DNA of 64,000 nt from Streptococcus sp. oral taxon 061. Its GTDB lineage: Bacteria > Bacillota > Bacilli > Lactobacillales > Streptococcaceae. Position numbers and translations under genes: made by a program. A model generated the notes under the pieces. The model saw only the letters and a list, made by a program, of their open reading frames with translations. It did not search any database and had not been told where the DNA came from. This document shows positions 50,111 through 59,775 of the stretch, one piece after another (the first letter of the stretch is position 1; every line of letters begins with the position of its first letter). The stretch covers positions 268,001-332,000 of the forward strand of contig NZ_CP058258.1 in the NCBI RefSeq assembly GCF_013394695.1. Reading direction: 5' to 3'.

Positions 50111-50301
50111 AACTTGCCTCCATACGTTGGGACAATATGTGCCCCTGTCTTTCTATAATGTATCCTAAAGCTATCAGTTTCAAGTCTCCTATACCGTTCA
50201 TTAGTTCCTCTGATGTGATTAGCTTGTTTTTGCTTATTGTTCAATCTTAATTTTACCACAACTCTTGTACCTTTGTTAAACCTTAGTATTTTTAAATACA
50301 A
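50107..50301 (-). pseudogene. C-terminal remnant of a polymorphic (nuclease-type) toxin
   Basis: Open frame of 64 codons without ATG or RBS; a stop lies four codons before the TTG at 50301. The sequence KQKQANHIRGTNERYRRLET and RIHYRKTGAHIVPTYGGKL looks like the C-terminal tip of secreted polymorphic toxins (KQxxHIxGT pattern). Upstream toxin parts are absent, so it is a cassette fragment. The exact toxin family is uncertain. Confidence 0.5.
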
Positions 50302-50538
50302 AGCCTTATACTAATCGTATACTTTTTTTACATAAGTATAAATCAATCTGCATTTTCTACAGCTGATAAGTGTTCCGTAGCCTTTTGCCTAATTAGGTAT
50401 ACAATTGTTCTTGATTTTCCTATCTCATCTACAATTTTATCAACTATAACATATTAGATTAAAACTTGTTACAGAAAAAATTGCTCACTGAGACGCAAAC
50501 AATAGAATGAAATAAACATACTGGGATAAGTATTGTAC

Positions 50539-50587
50539 TGATCCCAAAAGTTTGATTTTTTCTATCTAACCTTTGGGGTACAGCTCA
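50539..50587 (-). mobile_element. 49-bp relic of an IS end related to the complete IS3-family element
   Basis: On the minus strand it reads TGAGCTGTACCCCAAAGGTT... and ends ...CAAACTTTTGGGATCA, closely matching the first 50 bases of the IS at 44749, including the internal self-complementary segment. No transposase remains. The surrounding gap (50302-50718) has no ORF; TATACTTTTTTTACATAAGTATA-type palindromic sequence is near 50320. Confidence 0.7.
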
Positions 50588-50718
50588 GAATCTCAGTGTA
50601 TTTTTGTAGTTATAGATATATAGAAAGCCTTTTCCTATATAGTATTTTGTGATACAATGAGATTTAATAGTAACGCTGTTAAACTAAATAATTGCGGAGT
50701 CTTAAAGGGGAAATTGTG

Positions 50719-53709
50719 ATGTCTAGTGGAATCAAGTATAAAGAGGAGTTGTCTATAGAAGTAGACCTGATTAATCAACTTACAAGAGGCGAGAGTCAAT
50801 GGGTCTATAGACCAGAATTAAATACAGAAGAACAACTATGGAATAATTTTTTTGAGAAGCTGGAAGCAAATAATGTTCGGTTTTTAAATGATGTACCTCT
50901 TACAAATTCAGAAAAAAATCAAATTAAAAATCAGCTCAATTTTATTAATTTTTACGAAGCAGCAAAGTGGATAGCTGGGGAAAATGGTATTGCTAAAGTT
51001 CAAGTTCAACGTGAGAACGCTAGCCTAGGAACAATTCGTTTAGAAGTTTTATGGAGGAATAATGTTGCAGGCGGAAAGTCTAGTTATGAAGTTGTTAATC
51101 AAATAATGACTGGAGGAGAAGACATACGTCATCGACGTGGAGACGTGACCCTGCTTATTAATGGTTTGCCTTTGATTCAAATCGAACTGAAAAGTCGTTC
51201 TCATGGCTTTATGCATGCCTTTCATCAAATTAAAAAATACGACCAAGAGGGACAATTTCGTGGAATTTTTTCAAGTTTACAAATGTTTGTAGTATCAAAT
51301 ATTACTGATACTCGTTATATTGCTGCAGCTAAAGCTAACAAGTTAAATGAGCGTTTTTTGACTAAGTGGGTAGATAGTGAAAATAGGCCCCAGCCTCAAC
51401 TATTTGATTTTGCAGAAGCAGTATTATCAATTCCTAGAGCACATGAGATGGTGATGCAGTACTCTGTAATAGATGATGATAAAAAAGCTTTGATATTATT
51501 ACGTCCTTATCAAGTACATGCTATAGAAGCGATTAGAGAAGCTAGTCGCCGGCAACAATCAGGGTATATCTGGCATACGACAGGTTCTGGGAAGACTTTG
51601 ACATCTTATAAGGTTTCTAGAAACTTGCTCCAAATTCCATCGATTGAAAAGACTATTTTTGTTATCGACCGGACAGATTTGGATCAACAAACCACAAGCT
51701 CTTTCCAGTCATATGCTGAAAATGACATGATTGATATTGATGAAACAGATAACACATATGAATTGGTTAAACATCTAGCTTCTGATGAGCGTCGTGTAGT
51801 TGTAACAACTATTCAAAAACTAAATGCTATGATTCGTCAATTTGATGAAGGTCGTCACCAAAAAGTTTTCAACCGTATTAAACAATTAAAATTAGCATTT
51901 GTTGTAGATGAATGTCATCGAGCGGTAACACCAGAGCGTCAACGTTATTTACAAAATTTTTTCACGAATTCTCTTTGGTATGGCTTTACAGGCACACCTA
52001 TTTTTTCAGAAAATAAACGAGAACAAAAAGGTGACTTAGCTCAGACGACCGAGGAGCAGTATGGCTCTTGCCTACATGAGTATACTGTAAAAGAAGCTAT
52101 TCACGATCGTGCGGTTTTAGGATTTAATGTTGAATATCATACAACCATACCTGACTGGGCAGAGGAAGAGATTGACGATGAACTGTATGATGATGAACGT
52201 CACATGCTTGCAGTTTTGGATGCAATATTAAACCGTTCAAAAAGGAAATTAGGGTTTAAAAATGGTGTTGGAAAGACTTATGAAGCCATTTTAACTGTTA
52301 AAAGTATTTCTCGAGCTCAGGCTTATTATAATTTAATTAAGCAGGTTAAAAATGGTGAAAAATCACTAAATATTTCTGAAAGTATTAAAAAAATATTACC
52401 GGACTTTCCTAAGGTTGCAATAACCTATTCTTTAACAGAAAATGAAGTAGACTCCTATTCTAATCAAACAAATATGGCTATTAATTTACAAGATTACAAT
52501 GAGATGTTTGGTACCCACTTTAATCTTGAAACTATTGCCTCTTATAATAGAGATCTAAATGACCGTCTAGCACGTAAGAAAGAACGATTTACATTTCGTG
52601 ATGAACAATTGGACCTCGTTATTGTCGTAGATCGTTTGTTAACTGGTTTTGATGCACCTTGTTTATCTACTCTGTTCATGGACCGTCAGCCAATGAAACC
52701 ACAGCATCTTATTCAGGCATTTTCGAGAACAAATAGGATTTTTGATGAAGAAAAAAAATATGGACAAATTGTTACATTTCAAACTCCTATCAAATTTAAA
52801 GAAAAAGTAGATGAAGCTTTAAGATTATACTCAAATGGAGGAGAAAGCAGTGTCTTGGCACCTGAATGGTCAGAGGAAAAAGCTAAATTTCTTGAAAAAG
52901 TTAATCAACTTCTGCTGATTGCTCCTAGTCCTGAACAAGTTCCAGATATTGATTCGTCGACAGATGCTGAATTAAAACGTTTTGCTAAAGCATTCCAAGA
53001 ATTTGATAAGCTTTTCTCTTCAATACAAGTATATGCAGAGTATAATGAAGATGATATTCTTAAAGAAATTAGTTTGAGTATGGAAGATATTGAGAATTTT
53101 GCAGGTCAATACCAAAATGTCATCGAAGAACTTCGTAGACGTAGGAGAGAAGACCAGGAAGTTGAAGACGAAGAATTTCTAATTGATATAGAATATGAGC
53201 TCGAATCCATACGTACAGATGAGATAAACTATCAGTATATCCTTTCTCTTATTCAAGTTTTAATTGAAAATAAAGATAATACGCTAAGGAAACATGAAAA
53301 GAGTCTAGTAGATAAGTATATAGAGGATTTGGAAAAAACAAATCCTAAATTATCTAAAATTATTTCAGAACTTTGGGAAGATGTTCAGGCAGATATTGAT
53401 AGTTATCAGGGTCAATCTATTGCACAAAAATTAGATGATATGATCCAACTTGCGATTAATAAGATTATTTGTCAAACAGCTGATTATTGGCAAATAGGGC
53501 GAGAGGAACTCAGATTTGTTGTTGAACATTACCGTATTGGTAGCGATAAACAAAGTGGAGAGAAAGCAATCACTGATTCTCAGAATTATGCAGCATATAG
53601 ACTAATCCATGGGGAACGATCTCTACCAAAACTGAAGTATAAAAAAGCTCTTAAAGCGGACTATATGCGTATGATAACAGAAGAGATTTTGCCATTAAGA
53701 GGAAGATGA
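50719..53709 (+). CDS. hsdR: type I restriction enzyme, restriction/translocation subunit
   Basis: 996 residues from ATG at 50719 (AAAGGGGAAATTG upstream); a TTG at 50692 is less likely. A PD-(D/E)XK nuclease lies near the N-terminus ([20 protein letters not shown]). SF2 helicase motifs are HTTGSGKT (286-293), [17 protein letters not shown] and QAFSRTNRI, followed by a helical C-terminus. It cuts unmodified DNA together with HsdM and HsdS. Base composition is more AT-rich than hsdM, which suggests a separate origin. Confidence 0.95.
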   Translation: MSSGIKYKEELSIEVDLINQLTRGESQWVYRPELNTEEQLWNNFFEKLEANNVRFLNDVPLTNSEKNQIKNQLNFINFYEAAKWIAGENGIAKVQVQRENASLGTIRLEVLWRNNVAGGKSSYEVVNQIMTGGEDIRHRRGDVTLLINGLPLIQIELKSRSHGFMHAFHQIKKYDQEGQFRGIFSSLQMFVVSNITDTRYIAAAKANKLNERFLTKWVDSENRPQPQLFDFAEAVLSIPRAHEMVMQYSVIDDDKKALILLRPYQVHAIEAIREASRRQQSGYIWHTTGSGKTLTSYKVSRNLLQIPSIEKTIFVIDRTDLDQQTTSSFQSYAENDMIDIDETDNTYELVKHLASDERRVVVTTIQKLNAMIRQFDEGRHQKVFNRIKQLKLAFVVDECHRAVTPERQRYLQNFFTNSLWYGFTGTPIFSENKREQKGDLAQTTEEQYGSCLHEYTVKEAIHDRAVLGFNVEYHTTIPDWAEEEIDDELYDDERHMLAVLDAILNRSKRKLGFKNGVGKTYEAILTVKSISRAQAYYNLIKQVKNGEKSLNISESIKKILPDFPKVAITYSLTENEVDSYSNQTNMAINLQDYNEMFGTHFNLETIASYNRDLNDRLARKKERFTFRDEQLDLVIVVDRLLTGFDAPCLSTLFMDRQPMKPQHLIQAFSRTNRIFDEEKKYGQIVTFQTPIKFKEKVDEALRLYSNGGESSVLAPEWSEEKAKFLEKVNQLLLIAPSPEQVPDIDSSTDAELKRFAKAFQEFDKLFSSIQVYAEYNEDDILKEISLSMEDIENFAGQYQNVIEELRRRRREDQEVEDEEFLIDIEYELESIRTDEINYQYILSLIQVLIENKDNTLRKHEKSLVDKYIEDLEKTNPKLSKIISELWEDVQADIDSYQGQSIAQKLDDMIQLAINKIICQTADYWQIGREELRFVVEHYRIGSDKQSGEKAITDSQNYAAYRLIHGERSLPKLKYKKALKADYMRMITEEILPLRGR

Positions 53710-53831
53710 TAATCTTTTGTGCAACTTATATGGAGGAAAGTTTCCGATTATTAAAATTGGAAGAATAGAAAATTAACATCAAGTACATAAAGTAAAAAGT
53801 AGAAGTAATTGAAACCACGAAAGGATTAAAT

Positions 53832-55346
53832 ATGAATAAAGTAGGTTTTTTGTTTGGAGCAGGAGCTGAAATTGCTTACGGTATGCCTACTGGAGGCAAA
53901 TTTGCCTTAGACATTTTTCAAAAAAATACTACTAATGCTAAGGATATTTTTAAAAAAAATCGGGAAAGAATTAACAAAAGTTCTCAGTACGCAAGTAAAT
54001 GGTTACCACAAGATTATGATTCTAAGAGGGTTGCTACATTTCGAGAGAGTATTTTTGAAAATATAATAAAAGATACTGTTGTAAATAATCGTAATTCCAT
54101 CATAAATAGGATCAATAAATTAGATGACATTGCTCGTCCTTTAGTAGATTCTGTTTCTAAGTTTAAAGACACTTTATTAGAGGAATTAGAAATATCATAT
54201 CAGGACATCAACATTAATCAGCAACTAAAATATAATAACTATTTCCAAGATGGAAATGATTTATTCAATAGTAAATATTTTGCGATATTATTAACATATT
54301 ACAACCAATTTGAATTTGAAAAAGACATTGATAAAGAACTATTGGGTGATATTGTCAAGTCTATACTTCAAATACATATAGGCGCAATGAGTGAAAATTT
54401 ATCGAGAAATATACAAGAGAATATATTTTCAACAGATGATTTGGAGTTAAGTATTTTTGATGATTTAGGAAATAATCTTTCAGTTAATTATCAATCTGCT
54501 GGTGTTAAAGGACTCGAACTTTTATATAGGAGTTCGACTAAAGAGGCTCATTATATTGTTAAGCTTGCTTTTAAAATTTTAGAACAAATTTATGCAGATA
54601 TTTTGGATTATAAATCAGTAATTGATAGTAACTGGCATTATCTATATATCCCTAAAAATGAGTGGGGAAAGTTCTGTAAGATTAGTATCTTCCTGCATTC
54701 AGTACGAGAATATATTGAGGAGTGTGCTTCTGATTATAATGCGGAAAATATAGGATATTATGATGATTTAAACAGTCAAGAAAATTTTGAAATTAAAACT
54801 ATAGCAACTTCAAATTATGTAAATACTTTGATCGGAGATAAATTACGTGGTAAAAACATTATATTTCTTAATGGTAGTGTTAATGACTTTTATGATCCGT
54901 ATTTAAATATAATAATAAATAAAGCTGAATATGAGAATTATAAAAATTTTGCAGTTCCATTGATATTTACACAGAGTGGAACGAAGCCTATGACATCTAT
55001 TGATATGTCTAAGAAATATGTGGAATATTATTCCGAATTACTACAGTCCGATTTTATTTGTTCAGTTGGCTTTGGATTTAACGAAGATGATGAGCATATA
55101 AATGGTATCATTAGGACAGCGATTGAGAGAGAACAAAAGCATCTGATTATTGTTGCTCCAGATAATGGTGAATCTATAAACATTCGAGAAGAAAAATTAG
55201 CAAGTAAATTAAAAGTAAGTAGTATAGATAAAATTCATTATGTTATTGTGGATAATGAAAGAAAAGTAAATAATGAAATCTTATGGACAGAATATATTGT
55301 ATCAGATGAGTTATTAAATAAAATGGAGATTAGTTCACATGCTTAA
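53832..55346 (+). CDS. SIR2-like protein inserted in the type I RM operon, candidate NADase effector
   Basis: 504 residues, ATG at 53832 after CGAAAGGATT. The N-terminus KVGFLFGAGAEIAYGMPTGG is a SIR2-type NAD-binding loop. TIATSNYVNTL, IIFLNGSVNDFYDP (the LHGS-like position, with Asn for His) and LLQSDFICSVGFGFNEDDEH (about 405-422) complete the fold; a long helical insert lies between. SIR2-like proteins in defence systems deplete NAD+ on phage infection. It overlaps hsdS by eight bases and so is translationally coupled. Enzymatic activity and trigger are unknown. Confidence 0.72.
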   Translation: MNKVGFLFGAGAEIAYGMPTGGKFALDIFQKNTTNAKDIFKKNRERINKSSQYASKWLPQDYDSKRVATFRESIFENIIKDTVVNNRNSIINRINKLDDIARPLVDSVSKFKDTLLEELEISYQDININQQLKYNNYFQDGNDLFNSKYFAILLTYYNQFEFEKDIDKELLGDIVKSILQIHIGAMSENLSRNIQENIFSTDDLELSIFDDLGNNLSVNYQSAGVKGLELLYRSSTKEAHYIVKLAFKILEQIYADILDYKSVIDSNWHYLYIPKNEWGKFCKISIFLHSVREYIEECASDYNAENIGYYDDLNSQENFEIKTIATSNYVNTLIGDKLRGKNIIFLNGSVNDFYDPYLNIIINKAEYENYKNFAVPLIFTQSGTKPMTSIDMSKKYVEYYSELLQSDFICSVGFGFNEDDEHINGIIRTAIEREQKHLIIVAPDNGESINIREEKLASKLKVSSIDKIHYVIVDNERKVNNEILWTEYIVSDELLNKMEISSHA

Positions 55347-56499
55347 ATTACCAGATTACCGTTTTACAGGTTATACCGTTCCTTGGGAAGAAAAGAAATT
55401 GAGTGATGGGATCTCTAAAATTGGAGATGGTATTCATGGGACGCCAGTTTATTCTAAAGATGGAGATTATTATTTCATAAATGGAAATAATCTTGTCGAT
55501 GGGAAAATTTTTTTGTTTCCAGAAACTAAAAAGGTTCAAAGTAACCAATTAACAGTGTCAGATACTAGTTTAAAAAAAAATACTATTTTGATGTCTATAA
55601 ATGGAACAATAGGTAGTTTAGCGTGGTATAGAGATGAGAAAGTAATGTTGGGGAAAAGCGTAGCTTATTTAACAACCGAAGAATTTAATAGAAAATTTAT
55701 ATATAGCATTTTACAAACTCCCAAGATTGTGAAACATTTTAATAATAATTTAACTGGTACGACTATAAAAAATTTGGGTCTAAAGACTATTAGAGATACT
55801 GTCATTTCCCTCCCCTCCCTCCCCGAGCAAACTGCCATCGGTTCTTTCTTCCAAGATATTGACCAGCTCATTAACCTTCAACAGCGTAAGTTAGAGGTAC
55901 TCAAAGAGCAGAAGAAAACCTACCTCAAACTCCTCTTCCCAGCCAAAGGACAAACCAAACCAGCCCTTCGCTTCGCAGGATTTGAAGATGACTGGAAGGA
56001 AGTGAAGTTGGGGGAAGTTGTTGCTTCTGAAAGAAAAGGAAAAGCAAAATCTGAGATGATTGGTAATAAGTCTGTTTATTTAGACACTATCTATCTGAAT
56101 GGTGGAGAGCAAACAAGAGTTGATTGTGATTGTGATACATCCAAAGAGGATATTATCATTTTATGGGATGGTTCACAGGCTGGTGCTGTTTATTATGGTT
56201 TTGAAGGAGCTTTAGGTTCAACTTTGAAATCATATAAAATATTTGGTAGTGGAAGCTTTTATTATCAGCAAATGAAGGCTAGTCAATCACTAATATTTGA
56301 GAGATATAGAACACCCAATATACCTCATGTAATAAAAAGTTTTTTGGATGATTTTTATATTTTCACAACTTCTCTCCCTGAACAACAAGCTATCGGTTCT
56401 TTCTTCCAAGACCTAGACAAGGCTATTTCCAAGCAAGAGGAAAAAGTCAACCAGCTCAAAGAAAGCAAACAAACCCTACTCAGAAAAATGTTTATCTAA
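55339..56499 (+). CDS. hsdS: type I restriction-modification specificity subunit
   Basis: 386 residues with two target recognition domains (about 15-155 and 215-345). Each is followed by a conserved helical segment, LPEQTAIGSFFQDIDQLINL and LPEQQAIGSFFQDLDKAISK. Start ATG 55339 lies in the end of the SIR2-like gene. The recognition domains are AT-rich whereas the helical segments are GC-richer, the usual mark of domain exchange. A 20-bp identity (ATCGGTTCTTTCTTCCAAGA) at 55837 and 56392 would allow recombination. Confidence 0.95.
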   Translation: MLKLPDYRFTGYTVPWEEKKLSDGISKIGDGIHGTPVYSKDGDYYFINGNNLVDGKIFLFPETKKVQSNQLTVSDTSLKKNTILMSINGTIGSLAWYRDEKVMLGKSVAYLTTEEFNRKFIYSILQTPKIVKHFNNNLTGTTIKNLGLKTIRDTVISLPSLPEQTAIGSFFQDIDQLINLQQRKLEVLKEQKKTYLKLLFPAKGQTKPALRFAGFEDDWKEVKLGEVVASERKGKAKSEMIGNKSVYLDTIYLNGGEQTRVDCDCDTSKEDIIILWDGSQAGAVYYGFEGALGSTLKSYKIFGSGSFYYQQMKASQSLIFERYRTPNIPHVIKSFLDDFYIFTTSLPEQQAIGSFFQDLDKAISKQEEKVNQLKESKQTLLRKMFI

Positions 56500-56622
56500 G
56501 ATACCAAGACCGTTAAAAGCCCAGTAAAAATAGGAAACTGGCGCAGTCTTCGATGAAGGCCAGACAGTTTATCTTTTTTACCCAGCTTTTAGGTCGTGTT
56601 CAATCCATAAGATACCAAGACC
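56497..56622 (+). repeat. 15-bp direct repeats bracketing a hairpin between hsdS and hsdM
   Basis: TAAGATACCAAGACC occurs at 56497-56511 (over the hsdS stop) and at 56608-56622. Between them AAACTG (56535-56540) and CAGTTT (56565-56570) enclose an inner CTTC/GAAG stem followed by ATCTTTTTT, a probable (partial) terminator. Confidence 0.6.
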
Positions 56623-56671
56623 TCAAAAAGCTACACTAAACGAATGAAAGTAGAAATTGATAGGAGACCCT

Positions 56672-58273
56672 ATGTCACAAACAGATTTATCAAGACAGCT
56701 CTACCAATCCCTCTGGAATGCGGCAGATATCCTGCGTGGCCAGATGGAAGCCAATGAATACAAGTCCTACCTCTTGGGCTTGATTTTCTACAAGTACCTA
56801 TCCGACAACATCCTCCAAGCCGTCTGTGACAACTTGGACGAGACCTTTGAGTCCTTCCAGCAAGCCCAGCTTCTCTATGAGGAAAACTTTGCGGATACAG
56901 ATGTCCGTGAAGACCTCATCGAGGTCTTAAATGACGATCTGGGCTATGTGATTGAGCCTTCTCTGACCTTTACCAAGCTGGTTCAGTCTATCCACGAAGG
57001 CACCTTCCAGCTAGAATCTCTAGCTCAAAGTTTCCGTGATATCGAGCAGGCCAATGAGAAATTTGAAAATCTCTTCGAAGATATCGACCTCTATGCGAAA
57101 AAGCTAGGCAACACCCCACAAAAGCAAAACAAAACTATCTCTGAGGTCATGAAACAGCTCAACGACCTCAATGTCTCCAGTCATGCTGGTGATATCTTGG
57201 GCGATGCTTATGAATACTTGATTGGCCAGTTTGCCAGTGATTCTGGGAAAAAGGCTGGTGAGTTCTATACACCTCAAGCAGTCTCTCACCTCATGACTCA
57301 GATTGTCTTTGCAGGGCGTGAGCATCAAAAGGGCATATCAGTTTACGACCCGACCATGGGTTCTGGTTCTCTCTTGCTCAATGCCAAGCGCTATAGTAAG
57401 GAAGCTTCGACGATTTCATACTACGGTCAAGAGTTGATTACTTCGACCTTCAACCTTGCTCGCATGAATATGATGCTTCATGGGGTCGCGATTGAGAACT
57501 ATCACCTCAGCAACCACGACACCCTAGACGAAGATTGGCCAACTACCGAGCCGACAGACTTTGATGGGGTTTTGATGAACCCACCCTATTCACTTAAGTG
57601 GTCAGCAGATAGCGGATTCCTGCAAGATCCTCGCTTTTCAAGTTATGGAGTTCTTGCACCTAAGTCCAAAGCAGATTTTGCCTTCCTTCTTCATGGTTTT
57701 TACCACCTCAAGCATAATGGAGTTATGGCCATCGTCCTCCCTCACGGAGTTCTCTTTCGAGGAGCAGCCGAGCAAAAGATTCGCCAGCATCTGCTAGAAG
57801 AAGGCGCTATTGATACAGTTATCGGCTTGCCAGCAAATATCTTCTACAACACCTCTATTCCGACAACCATTATTATCCTTAAAAAGAATCGCACCAATAA
57901 GGATGTCTTCTTTATCGATGCCTCAAAAGAGTTTGAAAAAGGGAAAAATCAAAACAATATGACCGAAGACCATATTGCCAAGATTTTGGAGACCTATCAA
58001 AAACGCGAGAATGTCGAGAAGTTCGCCCATCTAGCCAGCTTTGAAGAGATTGTCGAAAACGACTACAACCTTAACATTCCGCGCTATGTTGATACCTTTG
58101 AGGAAGAACTTGTTGTTCCCCTTGCCGACCTCGCAGACCAGCTCGCAGAGATTGATAAAGAGATTGGAGAGGTAGAAGCCAGACTCGCACACATGCGTAG
58201 CCAGCTAGTAGGCACAACACCAGAAGCCCAAGCAGAATTAAGCGCCTATCTTGAAAAATTGAAAGAGATTTAG
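56672..58273 (+). CDS. hsdM: type I restriction-modification N6-adenine methyltransferase subunit
   Basis: 533 residues from ATG at 56672 after AGGAGACCCT. Helical N-terminus (LSRQLYQSLWNAADILRGQM), SAM-binding DPTMGSGSLLLNA (motif I), catalytic NPPYSLKW (motif IV) and a C-terminal coiled region that contacts HsdS. Its base composition is clearly richer in GC than hsdR and the SIR2-like gene, consistent with an operon assembled from different sources. It is last in the operon. Confidence 0.96.
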   Translation: MSQTDLSRQLYQSLWNAADILRGQMEANEYKSYLLGLIFYKYLSDNILQAVCDNLDETFESFQQAQLLYEENFADTDVREDLIEVLNDDLGYVIEPSLTFTKLVQSIHEGTFQLESLAQSFRDIEQANEKFENLFEDIDLYAKKLGNTPQKQNKTISEVMKQLNDLNVSSHAGDILGDAYEYLIGQFASDSGKKAGEFYTPQAVSHLMTQIVFAGREHQKGISVYDPTMGSGSLLLNAKRYSKEASTISYYGQELITSTFNLARMNMMLHGVAIENYHLSNHDTLDEDWPTTEPTDFDGVLMNPPYSLKWSADSGFLQDPRFSSYGVLAPKSKADFAFLLHGFYHLKHNGVMAIVLPHGVLFRGAAEQKIRQHLLEEGAIDTVIGLPANIFYNTSIPTTIIILKKNRTNKDVFFIDASKEFEKGKNQNNMTEDHIAKILETYQKRENVEKFAHLASFEEIVENDYNLNIPRYVDTFEEELVVPLADLADQLAEIDKEIGEVEARLAHMRSQLVGTTPEAQAELSAYLEKLKEI

Positions 58274-58292
58274 ATAGTAGGGAAAGAATGAA

Positions 58293-58328
58293 AACATCTC
58301 GTATAGATTGTACGAGGTGTTTTTTTGA
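58293..58328 (+). terminator. terminator of the hsd operon
   Basis: AACATCTCGTA (58293-58303) pairs with TACGAGGTGTT (58311-58321) followed by T. Confidence 0.88.
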
Positions 58329-58388
58329 AGACTTGATTTCACCTTACTAAGTTTCCGGAAAATATAAATTTTTCGGAAAGAAAATATA

Positions 58389-59696
58389 TTATTCCTCAGT
58401 ATCAATTTCTTCTTCATTCATAAAAGATTCAAAACTACCAATTGGTGCGAAGTCAATATTGATAGTAGTGTAATCACCTTTTCTCCTCCAAAGTCGAACA
58501 GAGTCGGTTCCTTTCTTTTGGAGCCATTCTCTTGTTACAACTTGTCTGTCTTTTAATCCGAGTACATCAACAAGTAACCATTGTCCAAGAGCAGACTGCC
58601 CATAATATTTCCCAGTCTTTGGGTCAATTTCAGTAGTACTACCAGATTGTAGACCTTTCATATTGCTTTGGGTAACCAAAGATGGAATCAGCTCTCCATT
58701 TGGTAGTTTAAGTTGGAATCTAACTTGGGGTTTTTCGTTTCTATTTCCTTGAAATATTTTTTGTTCTCTTTCAGCCTTAAAAATATCGGGACAAAAGAAA
58801 TCAGGATATTTTTTATGAAATTCAATAGGGATTGGAATATAGATTTCATTGAGAGGTCTAAGTGTGACACTTCCTTTATTTTTAGGTGCAGCATTCCAAG
58901 AATTTAGACCTGATTTTTCTTCTACTTCTTTACTTCTGTATGAATAAAGAGGGAGATACACCTCAACAATATCATTATCATATTGGTTATCATACTTTCC
59001 AATAAAATTAAAATAAGATTGTATAAGGAAATCAAATGGGTCTTCAATGATGTTGACATCAAATTGGTTAAGAATAAGAGTGTCTTTTTTACCAGAGTCA
59101 AAGTGTTGCCAAATTTGTGAGTCACTGTATGTAAATTTATAATCTTTATGACCGTCAGACCATTGGAAAGCAGTAGAAGTTCGCATGAAATTTCTCAAGT
59201 TGTTAGTATCAACTAGAGGGTATTGCGTCTCTTGTATAACAAACTTTCCTGCATCACGAGTGATGTAATGATAAATATTATTTTTCTTAGAAAGCCCCAA
59301 TCGATTGTAGTCTACTAGCATACGCTCATTTTTTATTTGGGATAATTTTAAAGCTAGTTCTTCATCAGATTTTTGGAAGAAGGGGTCAATATCTGATTTA
59401 TATCTTTTTAGTTGCATTACCTTTTGATAAGATGGTTTGGAATTCATCCATGTTTTAAGTCCAATTCCTATACGTTCATCGCCAAAGACGGATAAAATAT
59501 CGTGAGGAGTATTTCCGATATCAACATTCTCTGCCTTAAAAACTTTTGCATAAATTGTTTCTTGAAACTTAGAATCTAAATAAGGAATAGGATCACCGTG
59601 TTTCTGTCGGAATAGATTCGTTAAAGCACCATAGACTTGAAGAAACTTGATATATTCATCTCTTTCCTCTTTAGAATATCGCTCCCAGATTGACAT
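58389..59696 (-). CDS. type II restriction endonuclease with C-terminal B3-like DNA-binding domain
   Basis: 435 residues. The C-terminal part (SGLNSWNAAPKNKGSVTLRP, EIYIPIPIEFHKKYPDFF, about 240-420; LGQWLLVDVLGLK, VVTREWLQKKGTDSVRLWRR) fits the B3-type recognition domain of NgoFVII/BfiI-like enzymes. The N-terminus has FQETIYAKVFKAENVD and DERIGIGLKTWM, plausibly the PD-(D/E)XK-like nuclease. It lies downstream of, and in the same direction as, the cytosine methyltransferase, the normal layout of a type II pair. Target sequence unknown. Confidence 0.7.
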   Translation of the reverse strand: MSIWERYSKEERDEYIKFLQVYGALTNLFRQKHGDPIPYLDSKFQETIYAKVFKAENVDIGNTPHDILSVFGDERIGIGLKTWMNSKPSYQKVMQLKRYKSDIDPFFQKSDEELALKLSQIKNERMLVDYNRLGLSKKNNIYHYITRDAGKFVIQETQYPLVDTNNLRNFMRTSTAFQWSDGHKDYKFTYSDSQIWQHFDSGKKDTLILNQFDVNIIEDPFDFLIQSYFNFIGKYDNQYDNDIVEVYLPLYSYRSKEVEEKSGLNSWNAAPKNKGSVTLRPLNEIYIPIPIEFHKKYPDFFCPDIFKAEREQKIFQGNRNEKPQVRFQLKLPNGELIPSLVTQSNMKGLQSGSTTEIDPKTGKYYGQSALGQWLLVDVLGLKDRQVVTREWLQKKGTDSVRLWRRKGDYTTINIDFAPIGSFESFMNEEEIDTEE

Positions 59697-59740
59697 AATA
59701 GTTCACCTCAATTGTTAATACTTATTTAAGTATAACAAAA

Positions 59741-59765
59741 GAAAGCTAGCTTAGCACTAGCTTTC
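59741..59765 (-). terminator. hairpin between methyltransferase and restriction gene
   Basis: GAAAGCTAG (59741-59749) and CTAGCTTTC (59757-59765); on the minus strand a TTTTGTT run follows. The restriction gene therefore probably has its own start of transcription. Confidence 0.75.
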
Positions 59766-59775
59766 CTGTTTTAAA

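Noticed and set aside
50692..50718. TTG at 50692 as the hsdR start
   Set aside because: ATG at 50719 has AAAGGGG at the right distance; the TTG extension runs through that RBS.
58311..58325. GGTGTTTTTTT after hsdM as the second attachment site of the rpsI element
   Set aside because: Shares 11 bases with the rpsI junction, but these are part of an independent hsdM terminator stem and T-run; flanking bases do not match.
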